64,000 bases of DNA from Lutjanus erythropterus. Its lineage: Eukaryota > Chordata > Actinopteri > Lutjaniformes > Lutjanidae. Location of the stretch: positions 33,953,920 to 34,017,919 of the forward strand of contig CM034599.1 of NCBI GenBank assembly GCA_020091685.1, given 5' to 3'. Below the pieces are notes generated by a model that was not told where the DNA came from, searched no databases, and saw nothing but the letters and a program-made list of their open reading frames with translations. The translations under genes were made by a program, and so were the position numbers. Position 1 is the stretch's first letter. Each line of letters opens with the position of its first letter. Positions 23,815 to 35,609 of this stretch are shown piece by piece.

Positions 23815-24094
23815 ACAAGTTGGGCCTCTAAACTTCAAGGTGGTCCTGGAAGACACCAGGGAGGACCTTCATGTTGTCAGTGTGGCTCAGTTGAAGCCAT
23901 GTCACCCTACAACTGAGGAGGCGGACAGGGAACAGCGTCGCCAGATCCTCAAAATCTTTGAAGAGGAAAGCGATGAGGAAGATTTCCCTGAGTTCCCTGC
24001 CTCAGTGTTGGACGAGGATAAAGGAAATGTGGTAAACAAAGAGATGAAAAAAAAAAGCCTTCCTATGTTCAGGCTTCCCTCAGGGGGGAAGGAG
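23815..24094 (+). pseudogene. LTR-retroelement pol 3' end (after the integrase core) with polypurine tract
   Basis: The open stretch reads QVGPLNFKVVLEDTREDLHV, then VAQLKPCHPTTEEAD and FEEESDEEDFPEFPAS. A VGP-x-N-Y/F-KV ... LKPC pattern is typical of the region beyond the integrase core in fish LTR-element pol proteins. It is followed at 24,083-24,094 by the purine run GGGGGGAAGGAG, positioned as a polypurine tract directly before a TG that starts an LTR-like sequence. The rest of pol is absent upstream. Confidence 0.5.
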
Positions 24095-24915
24095 TGTGAC
24101 AACCTGGATCTCAGCACCATGATAGCCGCACCTAAACACACCCCAAATACACCCACTCGCACACCCATCCACGATTCACTCACCCATTTGTTCGCGGTTC
24201 GCACCTCAGTTCACTCCTATATCCGTGTTTCTGTGAGGAGAGCAGAGGAGGAGAGTGTGGGAGACAGAGAGATGGAACAGCACACTCAGAGCGGCCTAAA
24301 AACTAAAGTAAACTAAACTTTCATCCTCCACTGTCTGCCGTCCCCTGGTCCACAATCTCCGCCAACGTTTTCCAATACCTGGATCTCCTCCCCCTGCTAC
24401 AGAAAATCAGCCTGTTCACTGAAGCTGGTCACTCTTCCACTTTCCAGCAGCCAGCACTCAAACTAGACTAGTGCTAGTCTAGCTGGACCGACTGACTGAC
24501 TTGACTCCGTAAGTGAACTATTCTTTTTTTTTCTACTTGAAGGGTTTTTTTCCTTATTCCCTTGGTTTTGTTGAAATGAAGTGAACTGTGAATCTGTGAA
24601 CCTGAACCGAACTTTGTTTTGTTTTTTTAAATGAACTGAATCAATTTTTTAAAAAATTTTTTTAAAAGAAAGGCTAAAAGAAAAGCCGGAGCAGAATTTT
24701 GAGTTGGTTGACTTGAGTTAATGGTGGACTGGATTGGGATTTTGTAAATAATTGGTAATTTGGGGTTCTTGCATTGTTTTGGGGGTTTTGTATTGTGTTT
24801 TATGGTTATGTATGTACATCCTTTGTGCAGTTTGAAAAAACCAAACCAACAAACTAAACTATACTTGACCGACTAATCTGAAAATGCCAGGAGAGAGACC
24901 TGGCTGGCACCCCTC
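24095..24915 (+). mobile_element. Candidate 3' LTR
   Basis: It starts TGTGACAACC immediately after the polypurine tract. It contains AT-rich and T-rich stretches and ends near GACCTGGCTGGCACCCCTCA before an AATAATAA stretch. A matching 5' LTR and a target duplication were not found, so the right boundary is a guess. GCACTCAAACTAGACTAGTG at 24,453 and nearby CTAGTCTAG repeats may be a separate insertion. Confidence 0.35.
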
Positions 24916-25360
24916 ATAATAATAATAAAAAAAACTCAAACAACAAGTACAAGTCAAACTGTCGTAATGTCAGTGATATGGAAGTGGAGTGGAGCTGCTG
25001 AAGCAACATGTAATTTTTATCAGACAGTGGACTTTCATTGAGCAGCTCGATGAGGTCTCCATCATCGCCAAATGCATTTGACCATGTTGAAAGTATTACA
25101 CCACTTTGAGTTCAAAGCGAAACCGTATTCTGAACATGCCCGCAGTTTCATCTTTTCAGGAGCAAGATCACATGCTTTCATGTAATGTGGCCCTGTGTCA
25201 CCGTGACCTTACAACACACAAGCAGGTATTGTTGTGTGTGGGGTGAGCGTTTGCTATGTGCAGACACTGTATTGTAGAAAATGCATTGAACGAAACTCAA
25301 ATGTGTTTTGCGGAGTGCTGAAGATCAACATTTCTGTCTGGCAGTAAGATTGTAATAGCC

Positions 25361-25805
25361 AGTGTTGTGTTGTAATGGATTACATGTTATCAGGTTTACA
25401 TAATCAGATTACAAAAATTAGTTCTATAATCAGCCCAAATTACATGTTAAAAATGTGTAATTAGATTACAGTTACATTGTTAAGGATTGCTTGATCTTTG
25501 GGGGGCAGATGCCGATAACGACATCAGAGAGTATAAAATTCAGACGTTTTGAGTTCATATTGATCATATTGCGATGATCTCTCAACTGTGGTTATCAAAC
25601 ACTTGTGACACAGACATGTAATGGACGCAGGATATGTTACATTTTTGTGGCTATGTCAGTTTTTTTAGTGAGGGGCAAAACTTTCACTGTTTGTGAAGGA
25701 ATCCATTAGTGTTCAGATTAGATTACATTGCTTTGTAATTGCATGAACTGCATTACTACAAAAAATTCAAAGTATATTTCAAAGTAATCTGACCCTACTT
25801 TGGTG
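25361..25805. mobile_element. MITE-like repeat of the GTAATCTGATTAC family
   Basis: GTTGTAATGGATTACATGTT on the left and TTTCAAAGTAATCTGACCCT on the right, with AATCAGATTACAAAAATTAG and TTAGATTACAGTTACATT between. This is a common fish repeat with TAATCxGATTA-rich inverted arms. No coding sequence. Exact termini unsure. Confidence 0.5.
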
Positions 25806-26514
25806 ATGCCTATGTGCTGTTTACTGTGTAAATAATAATAAATGTATAAAGTAGTCCCTCCTCAGATGCTGACTGGTTCGCACCACCTGCAGACACAAAA
25901 GGATAGTTTGGAGCCTGGCAAGATAGATTCTTGTGTGATCTTGTGATCCAGTTGTGAGCGAGCAAGACCAAAAGACATCAGCTGTGTGCTTGTGTTTGTG
26001 TGTCAGTACTGATTATACTCACCAGAGAGGTTGATCCTTTCCTTTACATCCCTCTTCTCTCTGTTCTGTTCTTATAAAGTGTCTTTCAAATGCATTTCCC
26101 CTCCGCTCGGCAGTCAACATGGACAGAAAGACTAATTACCTTACCTTACCGTTTACAAGCAAACAAACAAGAAAATTAATCCACTTTTTAATCCCACGCT
26201 GCTCTCTGAGATGACCTATTATTGGTTTAAGTCTACCATGAGATTTCTTAAAGCCTGAAACCAGCCAAGATGATGAAGTCTAGTTCTCTGTGGTTTCTCT
26301 CAGTCCACTTGTTTTACAATACTGAAAGGAATTGTTGTTCATTGATGCCAAACAATATTGCCTACCACAACTTTAAGTCTGTCCCAACTTGTTATTTTGC
26401 AATAAACAGAGTGCAGGAAACAAGGAGCCATTCAGTCCACCTTAGTTTAAATAACAGGATGGAAGCTGTGTGGGTGTCATTTTCAGTCGTTGTCCATGCT
26501 TTAACCCTCAAAGG
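25806..26514. other. No gene recognised; possible minus-strand promoter and donor
   Basis: On the - strand a TATA-like CTTTATAAG (about 26,071-26,081 on the + strand) is followed after about 50 bases by CTCTCTG then GTGAGT (donor at 26,022). This could be a tiny first exon. The evidence is weak. Confidence 0.25.
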
Positions 26515-26857
26515 GATGGGGGATTTGAAGGGTCGCGAGGGGCTGGAGCCTATCTCAGCTGACAGTGGACAAGAGGCGAGGTACACCCTGGACAAGTCGC
26601 CAGAGACAGACAAACACTCACTCTCATATTCACACGCAATTTAGAGTTACCAATAAGCCTATTAACTTGTATGTCTTTGGACTGTGGGAGGAAGCCAGAG
26701 TATACGGAAAGAACCCACGCAGATGCAACGAGAACATGCAAACTCCACACAGGAATATCCTGCCCAGCCCAACAGCTGGCTGGGAGATTCAAACTCAGGA
26801 CGGACCTTCTTGCTGTGAGGCAGCAGTGCTAACCACTGCACCACCGTGCTGTCCACA
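26515..26857. repeat. Dispersed teleost repeat (GTCGCGAGGGGCTGGAGCC family)
   Basis: It opens GTCGCGAGGGGCTGGAGCCT and includes GGCGAGGTACACCCTGGACA, TTTGGACTGTGGGAGGAAGC and ACCCACGCAGATGC. It ends GTGCTAACCACTGCACCACC. I know this text as one of the most frequent dispersed fish repeats, probably a LINE tail or SINE-like unit. Open frames through it are incidental. Confidence 0.7.
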
Positions 26858-26859
26858 CA

Positions 26860-28715
26860 TTTTGTATTAATGCATATTAGTTTGTTAATTAGTGTATCAG
26901 TTATCACGGTTTAGCAGTTATTACCTAATGATCTCAAGCTGTCATTTAGTAAATGTCTGATGGGAAATACAACTCCACAAAGAGGCCGAAAAGATGTTAT
27001 AATAAAAATAAAACAGTACGACAATTCAGCCCCCTATTCTGACTGAGAATACAACATCCACAAGTAATAAATTGTGAATCAGCACAGTATTAACTATAGT
27101 TTTAGAAAATGTCAGCAGTCAGATTTTGCAGGTGTGTATAACATTCAAACATTTAATATAGCTGATCTTAATTTAACTACAGGGTAGGACTACGTGCCAC
27201 TTTTAGGCAACAGTCAACTGTGAAATAAGGAAACTAAACAACTAACAGAAAAATCAGAAAATATGAGCTTTTCTGTCCGTGCTACACATCATCCTAGCAT
27301 TTGCTTTACAGTACTGTCTTGAAGGTCCAGTGAGTTATCCACCAGATCTGGAACACGTGGACACAGTTTTTCTATATAGCCTATAGTATATGTTATCCCC
27401 AGTGAGAAATATGGATATCTGTCTTCCAACAGCTGCCTGTTTTTCATTTTGTTTGACATTCAGTTTTGTTTACACACTTCACATCCACCCTGCACTGTAT
27501 TATTTACACGCGTGTATACACCTTGAAAAAGAGAATATAAATGCACAGACACCAACCTTCCCCAGATTGTGTGCAATGGCCGGTATATTGAAATAATCAT
27601 ATACTATGAATATAAATGCAAGTTCAGTGTCAGAGTGTGCACCAGTCTTACAAGCATGATTAGTCTGCAAAATATTATTAATGTGCACATCAAACAGTCT
27701 ATTTTCTGAACCAGCACCAGCACTTGCATCAGTGCTTTCAACTTTGAATTATTTGGTTTAAAGGCATACTATGCAGGATTTTCTTAAAAAACGTATAGAC
27801 TCCCCTCTTTTCAGGAAGAGGTCACAGAGTTTGCAAGAGTGGAATCATATGAACAGAATCTCTTTCAGGTCTGAGGACAGGGCTGAGAAATATATGGAGA
27901 AGTGGGGAGACTACCTGGATTACATTTTGAATGTAGACCGATTTTAAAGTTAAACATACACCATTTACATAATATTTACATAATTTTTGGGACAGAGAAT
28001 TAATCTGTTGATTTTTAATTAGATCATGGTCCATGCAAATGTTTTTTTTTCTTCCTTTTTTGGGGGGGGGGGGGGGTTGATGGTTTGTTTGCTTTTTGAA
28101 ATTTAATTATGTGTTGGGGTGTTTTATCTTATTAGTTTAGAAATATGAAGTCACTTGGATTTGTTGACCAAAATGTGACATTCATATGAAAATTCCATGA
28201 AATACTATTTTTTTAGTACAGACTATAGACTCATATAAACAGAAATGCTCTAAATCATCACTTATGTCAAGATGGCTGTATTTGCAGAAAGACATACACA
28301 GACTAATGTCAGCATGTTACTTTTGGTGATTGCATTTACACACAAAACATGTCAGTATCATAACCTTTTGTTTGTCACAGAGATTATTTTCTTACCTTGC
28401 GAGGCAGCTGGATTTGTGAGATCACGAAATCAAACCAACTACATGTCAGGTTAAATATTTTCTGCACTGATCCAAAAGTGCAACATACAGTAGTAACAGG
28501 ACACTCACTCAGTAACGCAAACATTTGAGCAACATAAAAAATAGAGAACAACCTAATGTTACACACTATAAAGGTCAGTTTTCCACAGCAAAGAGGTAAC
28601 AAATAGATGAAGGTGCGGTAAGCACTGCAAACATTAACTAGTGAGGCTAGCTTACTCATCGTTAATTTGTTTAGTTTGGTCTTTTAAGAGGTTACCCTGG
28701 TTTGGATTCATTGAA
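26860..28715. other. No gene recognised; 15-base G run
   Basis: AT-rich noncoding sequence. A homopolymer of 15 G (28,062-28,076) follows T runs and is the only standout. Confidence 0.5.
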
Positions 28716-28719
28716 GTCA

Positions 28720-29105
28720 CACAATAATTCAAACAACATGATGGAGGCAGCAATAGACCAGCAACTCTGGTGTCTTGTGAGGTAAAATTACTGATTTTGC
28801 AAAAGGAGTCTGGTTTAATGAGAGAGAGCAATATTTGGCCTGTATAAGCAGTTTCCTGTCAGAAAAGGTCATGTAAAGCAGTGAAAATATTCTAAATATA
28901 GTGCACACTTAAACTGATACTGATTTTTTTTAGGTGGCTTTAGCTGCTGACCCAATCAACAGCAAGCCATTGCTTAGCATCTGTGCCGATACTCCTGCTG
29001 CTTCTCCAAACTGGGGACGCGTCTACCAGCATGTACTGTGGTTAAAACACTGACTATTGATAAGAACCTCATATGATCCCAATCCAAACTATCAGTTTGA
29101 GGTTT
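28720..29105. mobile_element. Partial second copy of the palindromic MITE found in the tet3 intron
   Basis: ACACAATAATTCAAACAACAT, then GCAATAGACCAGCAACTCTG, TTTTTAGGTGGCT and CCATTGCTTAGC, then CTGCTGCTTCTCCAAACTGG, parallel the right half of the element at 192-958. It ends at AATCCAAACTATCAGTTTGA in place of the TIR, so the tip is mutated. The left half is missing. Confidence 0.6.
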
Positions 29106-30780
29106 TTTGAACTGATGTGTAACTTTCTGTCACTTTATAGGTCACTGTTTGTTGCAATGATGATTCTGCACATTACTTGGAGCAGATGATGCCTGTAGCT
29201 TAGGACAATGGCCTCATTCTGACATTTCATGATGGCAGGTGGCCAAAACTGCACATAAAATGATCCTCACAACACCAGCTGTCACCTTTGTCACAGTGTA
29301 GGTGTAGGGCATTAATGAGAAGAAGAATGAATGACTTTGTTCCAGGGTGCTGAAAAAGTCCGCTCAACAGAATAGACTGATACCCCTGACTGCAATCATT
29401 TATTACTTTGTTTTTCTTTATTCTTCAGTTTTCTCATGAATGTCTGAAATATGAAGGAGTGAGTTCAGTGAGGTCAGTAATGTAGTATTCTTTTTCTAGT
29501 TTAAAATGAAATGCAACCACTTAAGAGACCACATTACATTCATGCAGATTACTCATCCATTTTTCAGTTATGGCTTGGACTGCATTTGTGTTGAATTCTC
29601 TCTGCTGGTCGGAATGAAACATCAGCACAAAGGAAGATGGGATTATCTGAAGCAAACCTTTCCACAACACATATGAGCACCCTAAAACTGCTGTCAGATT
29701 TGACAGAATCAAATACTGTGCTGATGGAAAAAATGAATTGGGTTTAATATTTGGTTGAACCGCCTTTTGCAGCAATGACCTCAATCAAACGATTCTAGCT
29801 GCTGCGGATCAGACCTGTACATCGGTTAGAAGGAATTTGGGTCCTTTTGGTCTCCTCGCAAAATTCTTCTGGTTCCACTAGGTTCTTTGGATGTCTCCAC
29901 AGATTTCTTCACAGCATTTCCACTTGGCTGATGTCTGGGCTTAGATAGATAATTTACTTTGGTATTCTGAGCTGTAGGATTGTTGTGTAACCCAATCTAT
30001 GGTTGTGCAGGCGTTGAGGCAGCAAAGCAGTGGCAAATCACAATGCTCCCTCTGCTGTGCTATGACAGTGGGATGATGTTTTCATGACAATATGCCATGC
30101 AACGACAGGTATTTCATGTCACGGTCAGTGGGGACGATAGACATCACAATAGAACAAACTGGTTAGTTCTTCTAATCACTACAAAGTCTGCTGCAATCTT
30201 ATTCTCTTTCTGTGTTGTCTGCCTGTTGACTGTTGTCGTCAGATTGCTGCTGCCAGAGGACTGCTGACTAAGATTACAACATGGGAAGAAATTACAATAT
30301 AACAGATGTATTTATATTTCTCTCTTTCTCACTGATGCCCTAAATAGCTTGCTCGATTTGTTGCTTAATTCATATATTGAATAGTCTGGCAATAAAAAGA
30401 GACCTGTGGCTATTTGTGGGCAGTGGACCATACCACTGGGCAGCATCTGGCAAACTTAAAAAGGCTTTGTTTTCTATAATGAGCACAGATGCTTCAACAC
30501 AATAGCAATCTCACTAACATTGACTAGACACTGACGGACAACAGTGGTTGTAATGAATTTTTTAAATCAAAAATATTGAATTATTGCTAAGGACAATTGA
30601 GTATTCCCTGGCTATTTGTCAGGACATGTCCCTAACATCCCTACCCAAGCTTGTCAAACAGAAGGATGGCCACGATATTATCATAGTATTCACATACATT
30701 GTATACCTTCATACCTTAGCTCGGTCTTCCCAGTCTAGTTAAGGTTGCTTCTTCCAGTTCACATCCTGTATGCCGCTGTT
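29106..30780. other. No gene recognised; fragment of a dispersed repeat near 29,735-29,945
   Basis: TTGGTTGAACCGCCTTTTGCAG and GGAATTTGGGTCCTTTTGG ... CACAGCATTTCCAC resemble a fish repeat whose consensus contains GGTTGAACCACCTTTAGC. Remaining sequence is unassigned. Confidence 0.4.
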
Positions 30781-30784
30781 GCAA

Positions 30785-31822
30785 TGGATTTCATTTATTC
30801 ATGGTGTGGCCAAATCCACCTTTGCTGTCTTGTTCCAGGGGTGCAGGGATATCCTGCCCTGTCCTGCCCCTTGCACCACCAGCGCACAGCGGGATACACC
30901 CACTAACATTACTGTGGGTATAGAAAACAGAATCAGAAAGTGCTCATGAAGTTTGAAGTGCGCAAAATTACGCACAGGTTTATCCAACCAGCTCTGACAG
31001 AAGCACACATATCTTATTCTCTGTGGGTCAGGCCGGTCTCATGTGGTCATATAAAAAGTCTTTTTGTATACTATAGATCATCATTGTTTAATCCTTGTTT
31101 TTCTGTATCCCGATAAACACACAAACACAAACACTACAGCTGCTCCAGCTGTCATGCTGACACATCTGATAAAGCCAATCTGACAGCTGTCCCATGTGCA
31201 CTTTGCAGGTCTGTTGAGATTTATTAGGCTTTATATTCATAATAATAATTTCTTTTTCCCTTATAGTGAGATTAACCTTAAAGACACACATGCAACGGCT
31301 GTTAAATATAAATGAAAGGTGTTTTGTGATTGTGGAGATGCGTGTGCACCTCAGCCAAGGGTGAGACACACAAACACATGCATGCTTTTAACCTCAATAT
31401 TTACACTTAATTGCTGATAGAAAATATGTTCAAAGGACACTTTTGCTAATCCACAGTCCTGTGTGGGGAAAAGAAGAACATGTGAGACGTGTGTGTGTGC
31501 CTGGACCAAAGGCACTGGTTGCTATCTTGTGCATTCAGACCTTTTTGGGCCACAGACTTTGCACTTCAACCAGGTTTTAGTTGCTTTAAAGTGCAAGCAG
31601 TTTTTACTTCAATGCGCTAAGCTCAAGATAGCAAATACACTGGGTCACGCCTTCATTTTGCCCGCATTTTTAGACCTCCTGTCCATGGCTGCACAGACCA
31701 GGCGCAAAAGCATTTGCTATCATGCAGACGTGACAAAAATGGCACTTGTGCTAGTGTAATATAGTAAATCCACCTATGCCACCAGAGCAATGGCTTTGCA
31801 CCAGGTGTAAGACAGGGCCCAA
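30785..31822. mobile_element. Long foldback-type repeat, copy 1
   Basis: The segment 30,785-31,330 is similar to the reverse complement of 61,265-61,930 (shared blocks such as GTCCAAATCCACCTTTGC in copy 2, and ACTACAGCTGCTCCAGCTGT in copy 1). The segment 31,335-31,660 resembles 60,970-61,270 in direct orientation (TGCACCTCAGCC; TTGCTGATAGAAAATATGTT; CAAGATAGCAAA). Both copies end at GTGTAAGACAGGGCCC (here about 31,807-31,822). The layout suggests an element with long inverted arms around a unique centre. No coding capacity. Confidence 0.55.
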
Positions 31823-33250
31823 AGAGTTATTTGATGAAAGCAGCCAGTCTTGTTAGAGTTGTTAGTCTTGTTACAGGAACACAGAGCTCTGCAGTCGACA
31901 GATGAGAGAATTCTCAACCTGATCCTCATGTTTAAAACATATGCTGCTAATAACCCCAGCATGCATTATGTAACCAAAGCTAATTTAAATGAAATAGGCT
32001 GGTATCCTCATACAGACTGGCCATTTGAATCAGACAGGCAGAGCAATGACACATCTTAGTTGGATGGAGGGATGTACATTAAAAGTTAAAGGACTGGAGA
32101 CATGAACCATTGCAGAATGGACACAATAATAGAGGGTTTCAGTCAATATGTGAAGGGACAAACAAAAAATACCATTATGTTGGCCAAATGTTTTGTAAAT
32201 GTGGAGGGAATATATGTCTCAAGGATAACACAACATAATGTACTTCATGTTCCAAAGATTACCCTGCAAGAGAGAAAGTAGCTCAACGGTGAGCTGTTGT
32301 CTACCTTTATTTACATTGTTAACTGCCAAGGTGGACAATGTCTCTACCTCTTGATGGTGAGGTGAAGGTGGCACCCAGTTTCCACTCTTCCCCAGGCTCT
32401 GTCAGATGTTCCTCAGAGACAACCACCCCAGGGCAGCATTGACTTCAGAGGGGCATTAACAGCTGATTAACATGAGCTGCCAAGCTAAATGCTTGTTGTG
32501 GCCTTTTTCCACACAAATCTGACCTGGCTCGTCCCATCAGCCCAGCACAGCAGGGGTTTGCATTTCCATTATAACAGGAATACCCGCTTGAAGGTGTGTC
32601 TTTTACCTAAAGATGAGCTGGAGGAAGCTCAAGTTGAGTGGCAGTAAAGTGGTGGATAGACCATTCATATATGCCTCTGAGATAAACACAGTGTTTCCTT
32701 AAATTCTTCACAATAAAAGTCCTGTGTTGTTTTGTTATTTAAATGCTTTCATTGCAAAGCAGCACAAACAGGAAACAGCAATAACTTAACAGACACAGCT
32801 GAAAGTGAATATTAAATGGTAAAATAATGCAGACACCTGAAAGTACAAACCGCGACAGAGGAGAGAAACTACATTTCAAAACATAAAGATTCTGTACTAA
32901 GAGCTGAACCTAAAGAGACTTTGACAAACTTATTTCTCTCTACTCTCCTGCACACAGAAGCTGAATATCACATCTCTCACTTGTTTGAGAGGGAGAAAAG
33001 GAGGGTCAGTCCGGTTTGGCTGCAGCCGGTGACATGTAACTGCAGCCCTCTTGGAGGACAGTTGGGCTCACTTTGGCCCCAGTCCAGAGTAGGTCCATCT
33101 TGGGTGCAGCGTGCTAAAACTGATAACGGATATGCAAGTCAGCACAGTACAGTTTGGCTTGGCGCAGCCAAAACGCCGGTGGAAAGAGCCCATTGGGTAA
33201 CAAGCTACATCCCTGGCTAACTAGCTAAAGCTACGTATTGCTGAAGCGTG
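31823..33250. other. No gene recognised
   Basis: Unassigned sequence with short open frames only. No repeat family recognised. Confidence 0.5.
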
Positions 33251-33254
33251 GTGC

Positions 33255-33345
33255 AAACTTGACTCAAGTCAAATTTTATTCATAAAGTCATCCCACTATC
33301 ACATGAATCAGTATGCCTCAGGGTGCTTTACTCTCCTGTTCATGT
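33255..33345. repeat. Dispersed fish repeat tail
   Basis: GTCAAATTTTATTCATAAAG, then CCACTATCACATGAATCAG and GCCTCAGGGTGCTTTAC, resemble the frequent fish sequence TCAAATTTTATTTATATAGC with TGCCTCAGGGGGCTTTAC. Confidence 0.55.
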
Positions 33346-34645
33346 CGTGTCACTGCACCTCCAAAGACGGAGCGGCTAAAGGGTCATGGGTGACAAAGAA
33401 GTATGACAGTGTGGCTGCACAAGGGTGACATATGACTTGTAGCGTCTACTGTAGTCATAAATGGTTCTGTTTAAAGTGCAGCTTAAACCCCTAACATGGA
33501 TTACATTTCTAAATATTTTAAAAATATTTACACTTAATCAACCTTGTCAGGAAATGACAAATACCATATAATGCCAAAATACACTGGAATGAGGATTTAA
33601 AGGACTTGATGGCATCTAGCAGTGAAATAGCATTTTTCATCTTACTCCCCAGCCAAGCACGTAGAAACTACAGTGTTGGCGAAACTTGCAAAAAACAAAC
33701 AAACAAACAAACAAACAAAAATACCTCAAAAGGTCAAGGCCAGTTTGTCCATTCTGGGCTACTGTAGAAATATGGCAACATGGCAGAAGTGGAAGAAGGC
33801 CTGTGGTCTATATGTATACAAAAAGTACTCATTCTAAGGTAACAAAAACATGAATCTACGACACTGATTTTTAGGTGATCCTATGATTTTCAGGTGATTA
33901 TCCAGCAATGAAAACATATATGAATATTACATTCCATTCTGTTGATAGACACTCCTAAATATTACACAGTTAACCTTTAAAGGCAAGGCTACTAAACAAT
34001 TATTAATGCATTTTTAATGAATTATTAAACAATTGACTCTTTCTATGTCTGTACCAATAACAGCTGCACACATTTGGTCCCTTGGTCTCCTTCTTTCTTC
34101 CTGTAAAAACAACATATAGGGTCACATTTTAAAGCTACTACATTTTGTTGATTTTGGAAGCACCTAACATCATACTCACTGTAGCTTTGCCAGTGAAAAT
34201 GTAAACACGGGCTCATTTTATCTCATTTCACAGAGAATTCGATCCAGTGGCAGGCATTAAGAATAGCTATATAAAAACATCCAATCCTCTTGTGGATGGT
34301 CTTGTTAACTTATGTAGGTCATATGGAGGCATAAATTTAGACTCCATAACCACATGGAAACTCCCTGTAGTAGCTTTAATTAGGAAATGTTAGCAAACCC
34401 CTATCTAACTAGCTAGATAATGAGGGATGTAAGCTTATATGTTGCTTCTACATGTCCACCAGCAATGTCTTTTAACTATCTTCAAAATTTGTTTTTCTGT
34501 TCTACAAAGGAGAGCCTAGGGGTGGGGGGTGGGGTGGATTTTGCCCTAAGGTTTGATAAAGGGAATAATTCCAATCCTGCTTTAAGTTGTACCTGGTCAG
34601 TCAGACAGAATAGATGTTTCTGTTTAGCAGCTGAGGAGCACTTTT
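33346..34645. other. No gene recognised; (AAAC)n at 33,693-33,719
   Basis: Noncoding AT-rich sequence holding one AAAC microsatellite of about seven units. Nothing else supported. Confidence 0.55.
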
Positions 34646-34649
34646 AAAC

Positions 34650-34910
34650 ATTTAAATCACAGGAAAGCCAGAGGACCAGACAACCTCTGTGGTTTTATTT
34701 CGCTTTCAGGTTATCTGAGCTCATAATTCCTGAAATGTGGAAGGCCTCACGTATAATACCTCCATGGAACCCAGTGATTAACATCCTGTAGCTATAACTC
34801 ATACTGTTATGAAATCCATAGCAGCTAACCATGTCTGTAGGTGGCAAACTGAACACTTGCCAGTTTGCATATTGAACAATAGAGTAGAGTTTACATTTCG
34901 CTTTCAGCTT
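34650..34910 (+). pseudogene. Possible degenerate LINE reverse-transcriptase fragment
   Basis: Broken frames contain GKPEDQTT, PEMWKASRIIPPW and NPVAITHTVMKSIA, resembling the RT fingers motifs (K-x-x-GPD, W-K-x-x-x-I-I-P and Y-R-P-V-A-x-T-x-V-x-M-K). Several stops. Short and diverged, so the call is tentative. Confidence 0.35.
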
Positions 34911-34924
34911 ATTGCACAATGATG

Positions 34925-35609
34925 CAAAAAATGGCAGACGCTCTCAGTAGAGCATCATTGAACAACACAGGCCCAAATACTTCCGAACATGTACAAATAC
35001 ACATGGACAGGATACAAAAACACGTCTGTGTCCATGGAGAAATGGAGACAGATCGCAGAGGTGACAGCCAACGACTGTGAACTGCGAGTTGTTATAGAAA
35101 GGATCCACCTTCCAGGAGATCAGAGGCTGGCCCATCCTTACCAGAACTTCAAGGAGGAATTGTCAGTGATTAATGGTGTCCTCATGAAAGGTAAACAAAT
35201 AGTCATACCTACTTCCATGTGCTCACAAATGGCAAACCTCACACATGAGGGACATTTAGACATTGAGAAGTGCAAGAGACGTGCAAGAGCTCTGATGTTT
35301 TGGCCACACATGAACAAAGACATTGAGCTACTTGTGCAGCGCTGTGAGACATGTCAACAGCACAGGTACCAGCAACCAAAAGAACCTCTCATGTCCCACA
35401 GCAAACCTGTGAACCCATGGAGAAAAGTGGGTACAGACCTGTTCCAGCTGGCAGGGAAAGAGTACCTTGTCATTATGGACTATCAGTCAAACTATCCAGA
35501 AGTGGCGCTGTTGTCTGATACAACAGCAAAACAAGTGATAAAACACACAAAAGCCATCTTTGCAAGACACGGAATCCCGGTGACTGTACTAAGTATTGGC
35601 GCAATGTGA
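34925..35609 (+). pseudogene. gypsy-type retrotransposon pol fragment: RNase H end and integrase N-terminus
   Basis: MADALSRASL at about 34,932-34,961 is the usual end of the gypsy RNase H domain. After a frameshift an open stretch from 34,989 gives an integrase start. The zinc-binding HHCC domain is THEGHLDIEKCKRRARALMF, continuing HMNKDIELLVQRCETCQQH. The catalytic core begins with VGTDLFQLAGKEYLVIMDYQ, which holds the first Asp, and runs to HGIPVTVLS. It stops at exactly the place where the second catalytic Asp (SDNG-type motif) is expected. The core is therefore cut short, and no LTR was found nearby. Confidence 0.8.

Noticed and set aside
26270-26907. Open frames of 124, 101 and 81 codons
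   Set aside because: They run through a dispersed fish repeat, and the similarity of that repeat explains them.
28062-28076. Run of 15 G as a possible G-quadruplex regulator
   Set aside because: A single homopolymer next to T runs, probably slippage; no promoter or gene beside it.
33690-33720. Regular short repeats that could suggest a CRISPR array
   Set aside because: It is a simple AAAC microsatellite without spacers; the window is vertebrate DNA.
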